DNA of 64,000 nt from Yponomeuta sedellus (taxonomy: Eukaryota; Arthropoda; Insecta; Lepidoptera; Yponomeutidae), in NCBI GenBank assembly GCA_934045075.1, contig OW203722.1, forward strand, positions 6,926,763-6,990,762. Direction: 5' to 3'. This document shows, one piece after another, positions 39,401-49,005 of this stretch. The notes below the pieces were generated by a model, which worked only from the letters and a program-made list of their open reading frames with translations, was not told the DNA's origin and searched no databases. The translations under genes and the position numbers were made by a program. Every line of letters starts with the position of its first letter. Position 1 is the first letter of the stretch.

Positions 39401-42400
39401 AAATTTCGAACCTCTTTACAATATTCTCTGTATTACGTACAGGCAGCGACATCTGACTTAAGCAAATTGCATTACTTACAGCCCCGACTACCTACTTTGC
39501 AGTTAGGTTTAACATCGGAACGATATCACTGTACCCACATGATTACACTATTTTTATTTTTAATGCACTAACCCGTGCTAAGGAACAAATTTAAAAACCT
39601 ATTTAGAGGCTAAAAATTTCACCCATGCCGGGATTCGAACCCGCAAACTCTGGCTATCCGTACCAGCGCTCTACCAATTGAGCCAATGGGCGACTCACGG
39701 CATCAGTGAAATTTCGAACCTCTTTACAATATTCTCTGTATTACGTACAGGCAGCGACATCTGACTTAAGCAAATTGCATTACTTACAGCCCCGACTACC
39801 TACTTTGCAGTTAGGTTTAACATCGGAACGATATCACTGTACCCACATGATTACACTATTTTTATTTTTAATGCACTAACCCGTGCTAAGGAACAAATTT
39901 AAAAACCTATTTAGAGGCTAAAAATTTCACCCATGCCGGGATTTTTAGCCTCTAAATAGGTTTTTAAAAATGAATCATTTGGTTTTTTTTTATAAAATTT
40001 GGGAATGATTTTGGCGGATTTTGGCTGATTTTTTATGTTTGTTATATTATGCCTTGCCTAGTTACCGTATCACAAGGTACTCTAGTTTGGGATCGATATC
40101 AACCCTTGTATGTATGTACCCATTGCTGCGGGACGGGTCTCTGCCTGCATGGCAGGAAGGTCAGGCTATACTTCACCACGGGGGCCAAGTCCGGGTCGGA
40201 AACCTACATACATATGTACGTACAACAATTCTGGTCAGCTGCACTGTGTGACAGAGTATTCAAGAAGAAATTCGGTTTCGCTGCTGATTTGCCAAAAGGT
40301 CGGAAATTGATCCAGGCGCGCTTTGACTAATTTATGTGCATCGCAAATTGTTGACACAATATCCTAGCCTCATTCACAGTAGTTCATTAAGCGCGCGTGT
40401 ATAGAGTATCGAAGTTTTAATTTAAAAACTAGACTAAGGCTGATTGCACCATTTTTTAAATGTAGCTTAAGTAGCCATTTAAATTGAATGTTGTGTAAGT
40501 TACTCTAGCGATACGAATACGAAGCAATTTACTGGCAGTGGCTGGATCAGGAAGGGTGAGGACAGAAAGAAGCGAGCGGTTGGACGATTGTGGGATTGGT
40601 TGAGTGATTGACATACCCTGGCCTCGGCAGTGGCAAAAGCGAGCAGGTTCTCCTTAGTGGGATGCCAGGCGACGGTGAGCACTTTTCCCTGCACACTCTG
40701 CCAGTAGCTTGCCACGCGGCCGCGGGTCAAGACACTCTCGTCGCCTTCCGAAGTGTCCGCTTCCCAGACGCGAATCGCGCCGTCGCCAACTGAGGCAGCC
40801 GTCCTGTTCAATCGAAAGGTGGTGCTGAGTAAAGACTTTGGTTTCAGTTTAGGGCGCATTAATGTGATCAATAAGATAATCATGCGTGCAAACCGAAGCG
40901 CTCGTGGCCTAGGCGAACCGAGTGATTGGAATCAATCACTTGGTTAAGCAACAACAGGCGCGATCAGGTACAGGATGGGTGAGCGTCCCGTGACTACCGC
41001 TAGTGGCATTTTTCCGAGCGCTTCCGTGCTTCGCAAGGCACGTTAAGACGTTGGTGCCGGCTGTCCTATAATGGCAGTCGTTAAGTATGGCTTAACCCAT
41101 GTCAGAGGCCTAATGGGCGGCTTGATAACTTCTGACAGTAAGGCCCGCCACTGTCTTACAATCCTCCACCAACTTGGACTTAGCCCCCGTGGTGGAGTAT
41201 GGCCTAACCTTCCTGCGATGCAGTAAGAGACCCGTGCCCCAGCAGTGGGGACATACAAGGGTTGATAACGAGTGCAAACAAATAATGAGGATTAACTGGC
41301 ATTATTAACTGATAGATGGCTGTCTTTAAACCAAGTCAGAGGCCTTAGGGCGGCTTGAAAACTTCTGACGGTAAAACCAACCATTAGTCTTGCAAGCCTC
41401 CACCAATCCGGACTTGGCCCCGTGGTGTAGTATGATCTGCAGCTTCCTCAGGAAAGAGACTCGTGCCCCTCGGTGGGGACATAATGAGTTGATGATGACC
41501 TGGTCTACACAAACTAATCCAGGGCTCAGGAGCCAATGAAAAAGGTACCCAAGAAGTTTTGATATTGACATATTCTGAAGGAGATTACATTATTCAGATA
41601 ATAGGGTTTAAAAAAAATCCGAAAATGAAGGGTTCTACTGGTCAATACGAACAATTTTCAAATAACAAAAAAAAAACAATCGTTTATGCTAAAGTTTCAA
41701 TCCATTAATATGTTAAAATGGGATTCGGAACACTTAACTGAAGTGGTACCGTCCGTCCTACTAGGCCGTCAAAACTATAACTTTTATGTATGTTTTCGGT
41801 TATACTTGAGGCTTTTGTTACACGCTCTATATTATAGTAACACCAGAAAAACTCACTTCCTCGCGTCATATGGGCAGGTCGCCACTGTGTAGACGAATCC
41901 TCCACACGTATTGTATACGCTCAACACCTTTCTCTCCTTCAGTGCGTACTGAATAACAGTCCTGTCCTGAGCCACGGTCCAGATCGGCCAATCTTCAACC
42001 TTGGTGCTTGGTAATATGACCCGGGGCGCGGAGGACTTGATGCAGTAGAGACCGCGCTTATGGAAGTTGTGGATGGGATGGCACACGAGTTTGTTCTTGC
42101 TGGAATAGTTTAACCAAGGATAAACAGGTGGCAAAATTTGTTTTGAAATAATAATAAGAATCAATCCGTTATGTGGCTTCCCTACAGATTCTGCCAATGA
42201 AGTTTTCCAAATTGCATAGGTTTTCTTCCTTTTATAGACAAGTGAAGGAAGTTGGCATTACCCCCCAATGATGGCACAACCTTGCGCTCATTAGGGGAGG
42301 GCTATAGCCAGCAGTGGACTAATGAAGCCTGAAGAAGAAGAAGAAGGAAGTTGAAATATGTATTTTTTATATTATTTTTGTTGCACTAACCCGTGCTAAG

Positions 42401-45400
42401 GACAATTTTAAAAACCTATTTAGAGGCTAAAAATTCCACCCATGCCGGGACTCGAACTCGCGTCCTCTGGCACGGTCAGCCAGAGGTCGCGAGTGCGAGT
42501 CCCGGCATGGGTGGAATTTTTAGCCTCTAAATATGTTTTTTTTTTGTATTTTCATATAGCCTATGAACGTCCCACTGTAGCGCAAGGAATTTCCGCCGCA
42601 ATTTCAAGCGCTGAAGTATTTAAACACCTCAGTCACTGAGTGCTTAGTGCGAGTTATTAACTACTCGATCGCGTTAACGTAAACTCATATTTCTATGGCA
42701 TCGAGGAAGCTCCACCTAGCGAAAAGTATGGAAATTATAGGTAAAATTTTTGAGTGCGAGTTGTAATGGTTTACGTTGAGAAGTGAACACGTTTACCATC
42801 CAAAACACGAATAAACGCGAGTGCGAGTTGTACTGTGACAGCGTTTTGCCAGTTCGAACGGTTAACTTACTCATACTCACTACTCAATGCTCGATTAACG
42901 CAGTAGTAAAGTTATTCGATTGGATCTGTCAAACTCGCACTAAGCACTCAGGTTTCCTCACGATGTTATCCTTGACAGTTTGTTTGTTACACTTTATTGC
43001 ACAAAATATACAAAGTAAAGCACTTAAATAACAGGGTTAACTTATATTATGAGCAAAGGCGGTATTAGTATAAAGGCGGTTGGTATTGCTACAAATGTAC
43101 ATAACTTAGAAAACTTATTCATTCAGTTTATTCCATTTATTCTATTCAGTATGGAATTTCCCATGCTTGCACCACGCCGCAGTCTGTAACACTCGCGAAG
43201 CACATGGCACTGACTGAAACGCAAGTTGCGCTGAAGGCTTGCCCATCAGCATATGCTGAGTCAATTGCCGTTTATAGCGGCAGTGACACGCCGTGACCTT
43301 TAGTGTTCTGTTCTTTTTTTTCTTTTTTTTTAATGTATTTTAGTAATGTGTTTTAAGTTTGCTTTGTTATTGTGGCGTGTGTACTGTGGCTATAATAAAT
43401 GTTTTTTCTTCTTATTCTTCTTAAAAAAACAAAGTCACTGCTATGAACGCACTGGTAATCGAAGCTGGGTCTCTCGCTTCCAAGTCCATTGTTCTACCGA
43501 CTAGGCTACCGTCGCTCTGTGTATTCTGTGTATATCGCAGGTGAAACTAGCACTTACCAATCGATGGCGGTTGGGTCACACTCCAGGAGTTGGCTCTTGC
43601 CGTCTCCTATGAGGAGTAGGTCCGGCCGGTACCATAGGAGAGCCACCCAGCCAGGCACCTTACTGCGTTGTTTTACCACCCCATTGGCCACTGCGCAGCT
43701 GGAGACCAGCTTGCCAGATTTGGACCATACCCGGACAGCACTGGGGAGGGATTGATAGATAGAAGAAAAAAATTTTTAATACTTTTTAAGTCAAAGACTA
43801 CAACACAAGAGCTTCTTTGTGCACATTTTGTAGTGCATGGTAATCATCCCACTAATATTATAAAGGCGAAAGTTTGTAAGTGTGTATGTTTGTTACTTCT
43901 TCACGTTTAAACGGCTGAATAGATTTTAATAAAATTTAGTATGTAGTTAGCTGACACCCCGGATTAACACATAGGCTACCATGGGAAAATCGCTAAACCG
44001 CTGATAACATCGCGGGGCACAGCTAGTAAGATAGTAACAATCAAGTTGTGAAGATTGAAGATTCAAAACTCACCCATATTTCCCAATAGTTACTAGGAGA
44101 TGTCTGTGTATATGGACACTACTGACAACACTGTTGGTCTTTTCAACTGTATCTTTCTCAGTACAATCACCACCACCATCTTCTGTAGTAGTTGACTCTG
44201 CCTTTTCTTCGTTAACATGTGTATTATCTAATGCATCAACGAGAGATTCTATGGATGGTTCAGGTTCCATTTTCCGTTTCATAATGTCATTCTTCAGTTT
44301 CAAGCATTCGGCTAGGAAGTCACTATGTTCATTTTCTTTCTTTACTTTGACATAGATTTCTTCAGGTTGGAATTTCTTGTGACCAAATTCGTCTGCTTCA
44401 TGATCTTTGTAGATATCAAACATATCATCCTCTTGTACAATTTCAGGCTCATCGCTTTGAGGGTCTTGTTTGTCAGACAGTTCTGAGACTAATTTTTCGG
44501 GTTCTGAACTTTTTGGTGAAGCTACAGCATTGTTTTCCAAGTCTCCATTGTCAGTGTCTTCATGTTCACTACGGATCTTTTGTAGTCTCGCCGAGAGCCC
44601 TGTGGCTGTGTCTTTTAGTGCTTTCTTGACTCCCACCTCGTATTGTGGACACCAGCTGAGATTTGTTATCTCTTCATCATGTGCCCTGACTTTATATAGG
44701 ACCTTCCCTTGACCTGTAATATGTCATACTGCATTTTTAATTGAAGACTTCGGGAATATATAGTTTAACTAATCAATTGCTAATAGTTAATATAAGTAAC
44801 TCATAAAGTTTATGAATAATTTTAGGCACTTTGTCGTATTTAGTGACAAAGTGCCTAAAATATTTAAAAAATTTATGAAACAGTTAGTAATAGAATAGGG
44901 AACATTTTAGGGTATATATTTCAGCTAATGTTGGAACATTTAAGCCCTTCATTCTTATAGTATGTCTCACATTACCCCTGACTAGGGATTATGAAGACTT
45001 ATTATACAGTAATTATAATACAGATGGAAAAGTAATAGAACTTGAAAGGGCATTAAAACCTTACCATTCAAGTCAATAACAAACACCACCCCTTGCTTGG
45101 TGCCTATGGCTACATTCAGCTCTGTGTGGTGCGAACAACTCATGCAATTTGGCTTGAAGCTTTTCAAGAATTGGTTGTAGGTCTTCACAACATTGGAATT
45201 GACGTCCCATTTTACAATGTTGCCGTATAAACCCACGGAGACAGCATAGACTACATTACTATAGCCTACTCCTGCTACTTGCTAAAATAAAAGAAAAACG
45301 GATTTTATGTTATCATATGTATAAATTTGGGCTGTATAATATGCCCAGTCTTTCATTCAGACTGAAGATTTGTGCAGTGCAATAGGACATAATGCTATAA

Positions 45401-47756
45401 TCACCTTATGGTAATACCAGAGAGGGAGAGACAGAAGTCGAAAGCCTTAGAGGCCTAGGTTGGAAGACCATTGTGACATTAAAGTGGTTGCTGATGTCAG
45501 CACATGATATAAAATTTAATTATTAATACGGAATGATCACCATAATGCAAGATTAATCTAAATTAATATTTTTTTTACAAAAGAATCTATTCATCATTAA
45601 TTAGTTTGATGTCATTATTAGTAACCCTTTTTTTTTCAATGTATTTCGTTGGAATGTTAATTCCAACGAAATGGGATATTTTATTTATACATGATAATGC
45701 AAATAAATTGAGAAAACATCAACCCCACGACAATTACTTTTTTGATCAGATGATCGAGCCGCCAATGTACTCTGTATCTTGACACGTTTTGTACATTTGT
45801 TCGCTTATGGCTAACTTAGCAAACCGTCCATAATTCTTCACGACTTCGTAATCAATAAACTTCGCAATCAATCAACTTCTTGATCGGTCAACTTGGCAAC
45901 GCTAAGATTGCGAGGATGACTCGCAATTTCAGCGTCTCCTTAGTGTTTGGTCAAAAATAAAAGATTGCAACATTTTCTTTTAAGTCAAACATCGTTACCT
46001 CTTTCGTCATTTTACTATAGTTGTGGTATAGATATTAGTTGCTATAGATATTGGCCACTTTAGATTAGATGTATACCTGCACTTTGCAGTTTAACCAATT
46101 ATGATTTAATATGACACTTGTCAAGATCTGCAGTCCGTCATTAACTTAAAATTGATAATGTGATATTTTCTCCCTGATCAAATAGTTTTATTTTTGAAAA
46201 ATATCAGGAAGGAATTTTGTTCTATTCTTTAGGAAAATACTGATTAGTTTGAGGCAAATAAATATTTTTGTTTCACCTACACTGTTTCTTTGTTTAAGTT
46301 TGAAACATAATTTAATATTAAAATACATTTCTACTCCCTACTCCGAGTGTAGTTTAGAACTCAAGGAATAGGGGACCGTTTGAGAAGTGGACCGATACAC
46401 GGACCTTTTGAGAAGTGGATGGTTTAAGAAGCGGCACTATTGCAAAGTTGACTATATATGAAAGGGACCCATTTTTTATTAATAGTTTGCTAAGTTAGCC
46501 AAGTGCAAATAAGCGAGCAAATGGTTTTGTAATAAGTTTAATTGTTTACAAATCACTTGATATGTATGTGTCTTTGGGACGTTAGATGTTTTTCTTCTAA
46601 TGTGCTTTGGTGCACAATAAAGAATATTCTTATCTTATCTTGTAGTTACCTCTTTCTCTTTGCTATGGACTTCGTGGACCAAAGACATTTTGATATTGGT
46701 ACTGCCATCTTCCTTTGTGATACTCCATTGTTTTACCAGGCCATCAACACTGCCTGTTAGGACTGATTTCTTCTCAGGCCACTCCGGAGACAGGTCGACA
46801 CTCAGTATCCTGAAAATAGAAAGAATTACATAGATAGTTATATATTAAACAGGTCTAATTGTGATTATTTATTAGGTAAAACTATGTATAAAATCACCCA
46901 GTGAAGCCTGGTCGGCCAGGGTGATTACACCACACCCCACAAACTACAAGGCTTGTGGGAGGCCAAGCATATACTGGAGACTGAGGCATGTATTGATATC
47001 TAGGTAGAAAAAAAATTAATAAAGGGTTACATTGTTATTATTATTATGATTATGTATAACTATACATGAGCATCAGTCAAATCATTAAGAAATAATCAAA
47101 TAGAATAACACTTTTATTCAAATTAATAGTTACTTTTTTTACATCTACCTTGCATTCATATCTAGGTTTTTAAATTATTATTATTATTTACTAACTGACC
47201 CAGCAATGTTTGTTTTGTCATAATTAGCTTATGTCCTATTCTCAGACCTACCAAATAAACACAAAAAATCATAAAAATTGGTGAAGCACTATCTCTGAAT
47301 GTAGTGTTAAGGCTGTTTCTACATGGAGCATGCTGTCTCGCTTGCACAACGTAAGATTTATAAATATACTTAGTAATAAAATGACTAAACTTTTAATAAC
47401 TGTGGTCTAAGGGTTTTATGCGTAAATAAATTACACACATTTAATTTTTACCCCAACTTTACCCACGAACCGGATCACTAAAAATATTGAATTGTGCGAG
47501 CGAGGCATTCTGTCTCGACGTAGAAGAACATCCTTGACTGTAATGCTAGTACTTACTTCTCAGGGTGGGCTCGGCTAATAACGTGAGCTTTATAGCCGGA
47601 ATTTCCCTTGATAGTAGCATTATAATTCGCACTTATAGGCTCCAACACGCAAAGGCTCTTTGACGGTCCACCGTAAATCAGCCAGCCGTCGGGACTCACC
47701 GTCATTACAGACACTTGGAACCAGTTAGGTGAGGGCAACAAGACAGTTTCATCCAT
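26317..47756 (-). CDS. Gemin5: Gemin5 (rigor mortis-type WD-repeat protein)
   Basis: Gemin5 is the SMN-complex subunit that recognises snRNAs for Sm-ring assembly. Eighteen exons join in phase: 47756-47557, 46809-46650, 45281-45065, 44713-44074, 43740-43558, 42099-41857, 40803-40617, 39215-39053, 38381-38222, 36878-36739, 36037-35913, 34242-34068, 32533-32069, 31084-30937, 29639-29560, 28922-28790, 27869-27783, 26560-26317. They give 1249 aa. The start has the family's SPNW motif (LLPSPNWF). WD repeats fill about the first 860 residues (GSVDGLVKQW, GDGAIRVW, VAWHPTKENLLAF, STSQDTTVRVWDV). An acidic and Lys-rich linker follows, then helical TPR-like repeats (QQFKEAYVLCRVR, YLAIGDLSKAALALAK). 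It is shorter than the roughly 1500-aa human protein and ends after the helical repeats. An upstream in-frame ATG at 47834 exists; the start before DETVLLPSPNW was chosen by analogy with the family. Confidence 0.93.
27620..27761. mobile_element. Near-perfect hairpin MITE beside a splice donor
   Basis: AAGGGCCGATTCGACCAAAC at 27620 and its exact complement ending at 27761 form arms of about 59 bp around a loop of about 24 bp. It lies in the last Gemin5 intron, starting about 15 nt after the donor of exon 17 (exon end 27783). Folding of the transcript could mask the donor. Confidence 0.85.
28260..28770. repeat. Duplicated segment with inserted repeats
   Basis: The stretch around 'cgataaaaatgtaagtcaag' (28281 and 28581) and the 'tgtcttagagtacaatgcag' motif (28325 and 28629/28731) occur twice. 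Between them lies a common repeat beginning 'ctagctgacccagcgaactt' (28371-28560). A short LINE-tail word ('ccactgctgggcctcttc') lies in the second copy. Confidence 0.55.
29050..29545 (-). repeat. SINE (family C) within a 'ccgcggtttat...tagta' repeat
   Basis: 29290-29410 holds the complement of the tRNA-like head (CCGCTACCACCGCTC, GGGGTTCGGAACC). It is preceded by the SINE body and bounded by pieces of the common repeat seen at 43860-44030 ('gctggtttagacgtgaagaagtaac', 'cacaaactttcgccc'). Intronic in Gemin5, between exons 15 and 16. Confidence 0.6.
29757..30335. mobile_element. MITE with inverted ends of about 50 bp
   Basis: Left end GAACTAAAGGTAGGCCAATG through GATAAAGAATGTAAACAAAC (to 29806). 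The right end, from GTTTGTTTACATTCTTTATC (30281), is the inverted copy. The centre has no transposase. It lies in the Gemin5 intron between exons 14 and 15. Confidence 0.8.
31660..31740 (-). repeat. Short LINE-tail fragment
   Basis: 'catcaggctatactagtcca' and 'tgctggacatagccctcccc' belong to the family of 4965-5222 and 35590-35780. This copy is cut short. Confidence 0.55.
32896..33264 (+). mobile_element. 5S rRNA-derived SINE, full-length copy
   Basis: The head 32896-33010 contains GAGTTAAGCAACAACATGCG, CGGTCAGGTGCTGGATGGGT and GACCGTCC. These match the A-box, intermediate and C-box region of 5S rRNA in order and spacing. The body then reads 'cggctgtcatgtaatggcag' and 'gtggtggagtatggcctaac', and the tail 'agggttgcaatcgatcgacc'. 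This is the clearest copy in the window. Gemin5 intron 12. Confidence 0.8.
33265..34067. other. Mixed repeat scraps
   Basis: A short LINE coding scrap lies near 33440-33480 ('caagccgaagaagggataga'). A family C SINE piece lies at 33500-33640 ('tggacgccgtaaaaatcatc'), followed by a short inverted arrangement around GAAACTGGTTTCGAAAC at 33800-33950. No Gemin5 exon lies here. Confidence 0.5.
34690..34842 (-). mobile_element. tRNA-Gly-like SINE (family D)
   Basis: The complement reads GGCATAGCGGTAGCGTATC, CCTACCATGCG and GGGTTCGAACCCC, then the family D body as at 14075-14295. It has lost part of the body ('gttggaacccaagacctagg'). Gemin5 intron 11. Confidence 0.75.
35455..35790. repeat. Hairpin plus LINE tail
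   Basis: 35468-35515 is a perfect hairpin (TGCACTAACACTTGG and its complement). 35590-35780 is a well-preserved LINE tail of the 'gctggacatagccctcccct' family, ending 'cagggggcgctgctgcccac'. Both are intronic in Gemin5. Confidence 0.7.
36183..36478. repeat. AAAT/GAAT tetranucleotide microsatellite, about 290 bp
   Basis: Starts as AAGC and AAAC repeats, passes through about 12 GAAT units, then more than 40 AAAT units with one break (TACT near 36375). The long minus-strand ORF across it (LFIY repeats) is an artefact of the repeat. It lies in Gemin5 intron 10. Confidence 0.95.
36934..37230 (-). mobile_element. SINE, family C
   Basis: Inverted relative to the copy in the mariner. It carries 'atttatacagcgtccagtgg', 'atggttttatagatggtgta', 'cctagcccacaggaaagact' and then 'cgctaacggtgaaggaacac'. 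The last part runs in the same direction as at 5880, so this copy is rearranged internally. Gemin5 intron 9. Confidence 0.7.
37231..38221. other. Intron with LINE-tail fragment
   Basis: 37615-37735 holds 'actttattgcacacgaaaca', 'tacaaaggcgagcttatctc' and 'gagatttcttccagcaaacc', a common insect LINE tail. The remainder is AT-rich and shows nothing recognisable. Confidence 0.5.
38885..39022 (+). mobile_element. tRNA-like repeat, family B, internally deleted
   Basis: Reads from an inverted left flank ('gcactaacccgtgctaagg') into a CTGGCTATCCGTGGCACGGATAGCCAG palindrome and the right tail ('agcctctaaataggttttta'). It looks like two facing half units joined at the anticodon stem. Confidence 0.65.
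39234..39969 (-). mobile_element. 308-bp tandem array with tRNA-like core, inserted near Gemin5 exon 8
   Basis: Flanked by the 12-bp direct repeat ATGAATCATTTG (39222-39233 and 39970-39981). It contains two full 308-bp units (starting GATTACACTATT at 39233, 39541 and 39849), almost identical, and a partial third. Each unit holds a complete minus-strand tRNA-like segment with B box GGGTTCGAATCCC. It ends in an inverted half unit. The array lies about 18 bp upstream (in transcript sense) of the acceptor of Gemin5 exon 8 (39215). Confidence 0.85.
40088..40197 (-). mobile_element. 5S-derived SINE, tail fragment
   Basis: Only the tail end of the family is present: 'atcaacccttgtatgtatgt', 'gacgggtctctgcctgcatg' and 'ccacgggggccaagtccggg'. 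Confidence 0.6.
40893..41270 (+). mobile_element. 5S rRNA-derived SINE
   Basis: Nearly full-length copy with the 5S-like head GGTTAAGCAACAACAGGCGC, GATCAGGTACAGGATGGGTG, the family body, and the tail 'acatacaagggttgataacg'. Gemin5 intron 6. Confidence 0.75.
41320..41500 (+). mobile_element. 5S-derived SINE, diverged and headless
   Basis: Body and tail only ('ccaagtcagaggccttaggg', 'caccaatccggacttggccc', 'ggggacataatgagttgatg'), directly behind the previous copy and in the same direction, but clearly older. Confidence 0.6.
42220..42345 (+). repeat. LINE-tail fragment
   Basis: 'ggcattaccccccaatgatg', 'aggggagggctatagccagcagtgg' and the GAAGAAGAAG tail: the family of 35590-35780 read in the opposite direction. 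Confidence 0.65.
42380..42545. mobile_element. Head-to-head tRNA-like halves (palindrome)
   Basis: GAGGCTAAAAATTCCACCCATGCC from 42423 is mirrored by its complement ending near 42527, around a core with CCTCTGGCACGGTCAGCCAGAGG. Two T-arm halves (GACTCGAACTCGCG and its mirror) face each other. The two arms share the same GGGACTCGAACTCG change, which suggests copying between the arms. Confidence 0.75.
43860..44030 (+). repeat. Common interspersed repeat
   Basis: 'aggcgaaagtttgtaagtgt', 'cttcacgtttaaacggctga', 'aaaatttagtatgtagttag', 'tcgcggggcacagctagtaa'. Parts recur at 29050-29120 and 29430-29530. It lies between Gemin5 exons 4 and 5. Confidence 0.6.
45282..46649. other. Gemin5 intron 2, little content
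   Basis: Non-coding. A short hairpin (ATTTCGTTGGAATG / its complement) lies at 45641-45672. No repeat family was recognised. Confidence 0.5.
46810..47556. other. Gemin5 intron 1
   Basis: Non-coding. At 47160-47345 there is a diverged piece of the 'actgacccagcaatgttt' interspersed repeat, also seen at 28371. Nothing else was recognised. Confidence 0.5.
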
Positions 47757-49005
47757 GGTAAGGCCGGCAAATCTAAAATACTTTTCACTTGCTTCAAAAA
47801 CACGTAAAAACGAAATGAGAGAAAACCGCGCCACACTTCACCGCAAAAAAATCAACTAACGGAATGAAATGTCAAACAAATAACAAACCAAAGCGGTGTG
47901 CGACCGGTGTTTACAAATTCAGTAAAAAGATTCAGCGTTGGACATCGTTGCCAAAGTAATCAATGGGTAAATACCACAGAACAATTAGACCAAGTAAATA
48001 GGTACTAAATTCGGGTAAAAATTACAATGCGATTTTCCACTTCCGGCTAAATCATTCACTTGCGTAGACAGCTGTCTACGTTCACTTGAGAACTCACAGA
48101 TTATATTTAAAGCCAATGCAAAAAAAAAGACAAAATACTGTGCGTCTACTTTAATCTATGGTCTAATTTGTAATAATTATTTCATTGTACGGAAAAAAAA
48201 CTACTCGATTTAAAAATATTTTTTGATTGATTTTTATCATAGTACCTACTTCTAATATAATGGTGGCACGGCAACATTAAAAAAATTAATCATAAATTAA
48301 TGGTCCTGTAAAAATACAGATATAAAAAAAGCATATTTTATGGCTGAAAGGTCAAAACGTTAACGTTGAGATGGTTCTACTATGAGGTCCTAATAGTCCG
48401 AATAGTACTAATATACAGTACTAGTACATTGTCTCAAATGTAACAGTACGGAGCGATCTTTAAGATGTCGGAGCAGGCCCAATACTAGCAACTAACAGTC
48501 AACACAATCAACACGCTACGCTCAGCTACGCACAGATTACTCAGCAGTCAAACGGAACACACACATTTTTCCTATAATCTATAGTCATAGCTATGCTGTG
48601 ACGCTGTGACGACTCCGTCGTTGGCATTAAAAAAAAAAAGTTCAGTTTCCATCACAGAACATACAGAACACAGAGCATATAAATAATACAGAAGACTTGC
48701 AACGCCATCTATCGAGAGAAAAAGGAAGTATTTTTACTTTTTAATAGCTGTCCGAAAAGAGCTCATTGGTGTTTTCCCAGATAAACAAAACGTAGTGTTT
48801 ATATGCTCTGTGCCTCTGTGGTTATACTTACTTTAAGATTGGTGTTTGTGATGATTGTTGTGTGTGCATCCGATTTTTCTCGACGATTGCGGAAATTATG
48901 TGGGGTTTAGGAAACTAAACCACGGAATCACAAACGGAATTTAGCCAAAAACAAAAGGAGCGGCGCTCCCACTCGTAAACTTGTAGGCTTATTTGATCTT
49001 TAACC
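47757..49005. promoter_or_regulatory. Shared intergenic region, Gemin5 (-) and FAM50 (+)
   Basis: 1.25 kb between two divergently read start codons, with no ORF of note and no clear TATA box. Both genes serve splicing-related functions, so a bidirectional promoter is plausible. The proximal sequence before FAM50 is moderately GC-rich (GGAGCGGCGCTCCCACTCG). Confidence 0.5.
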
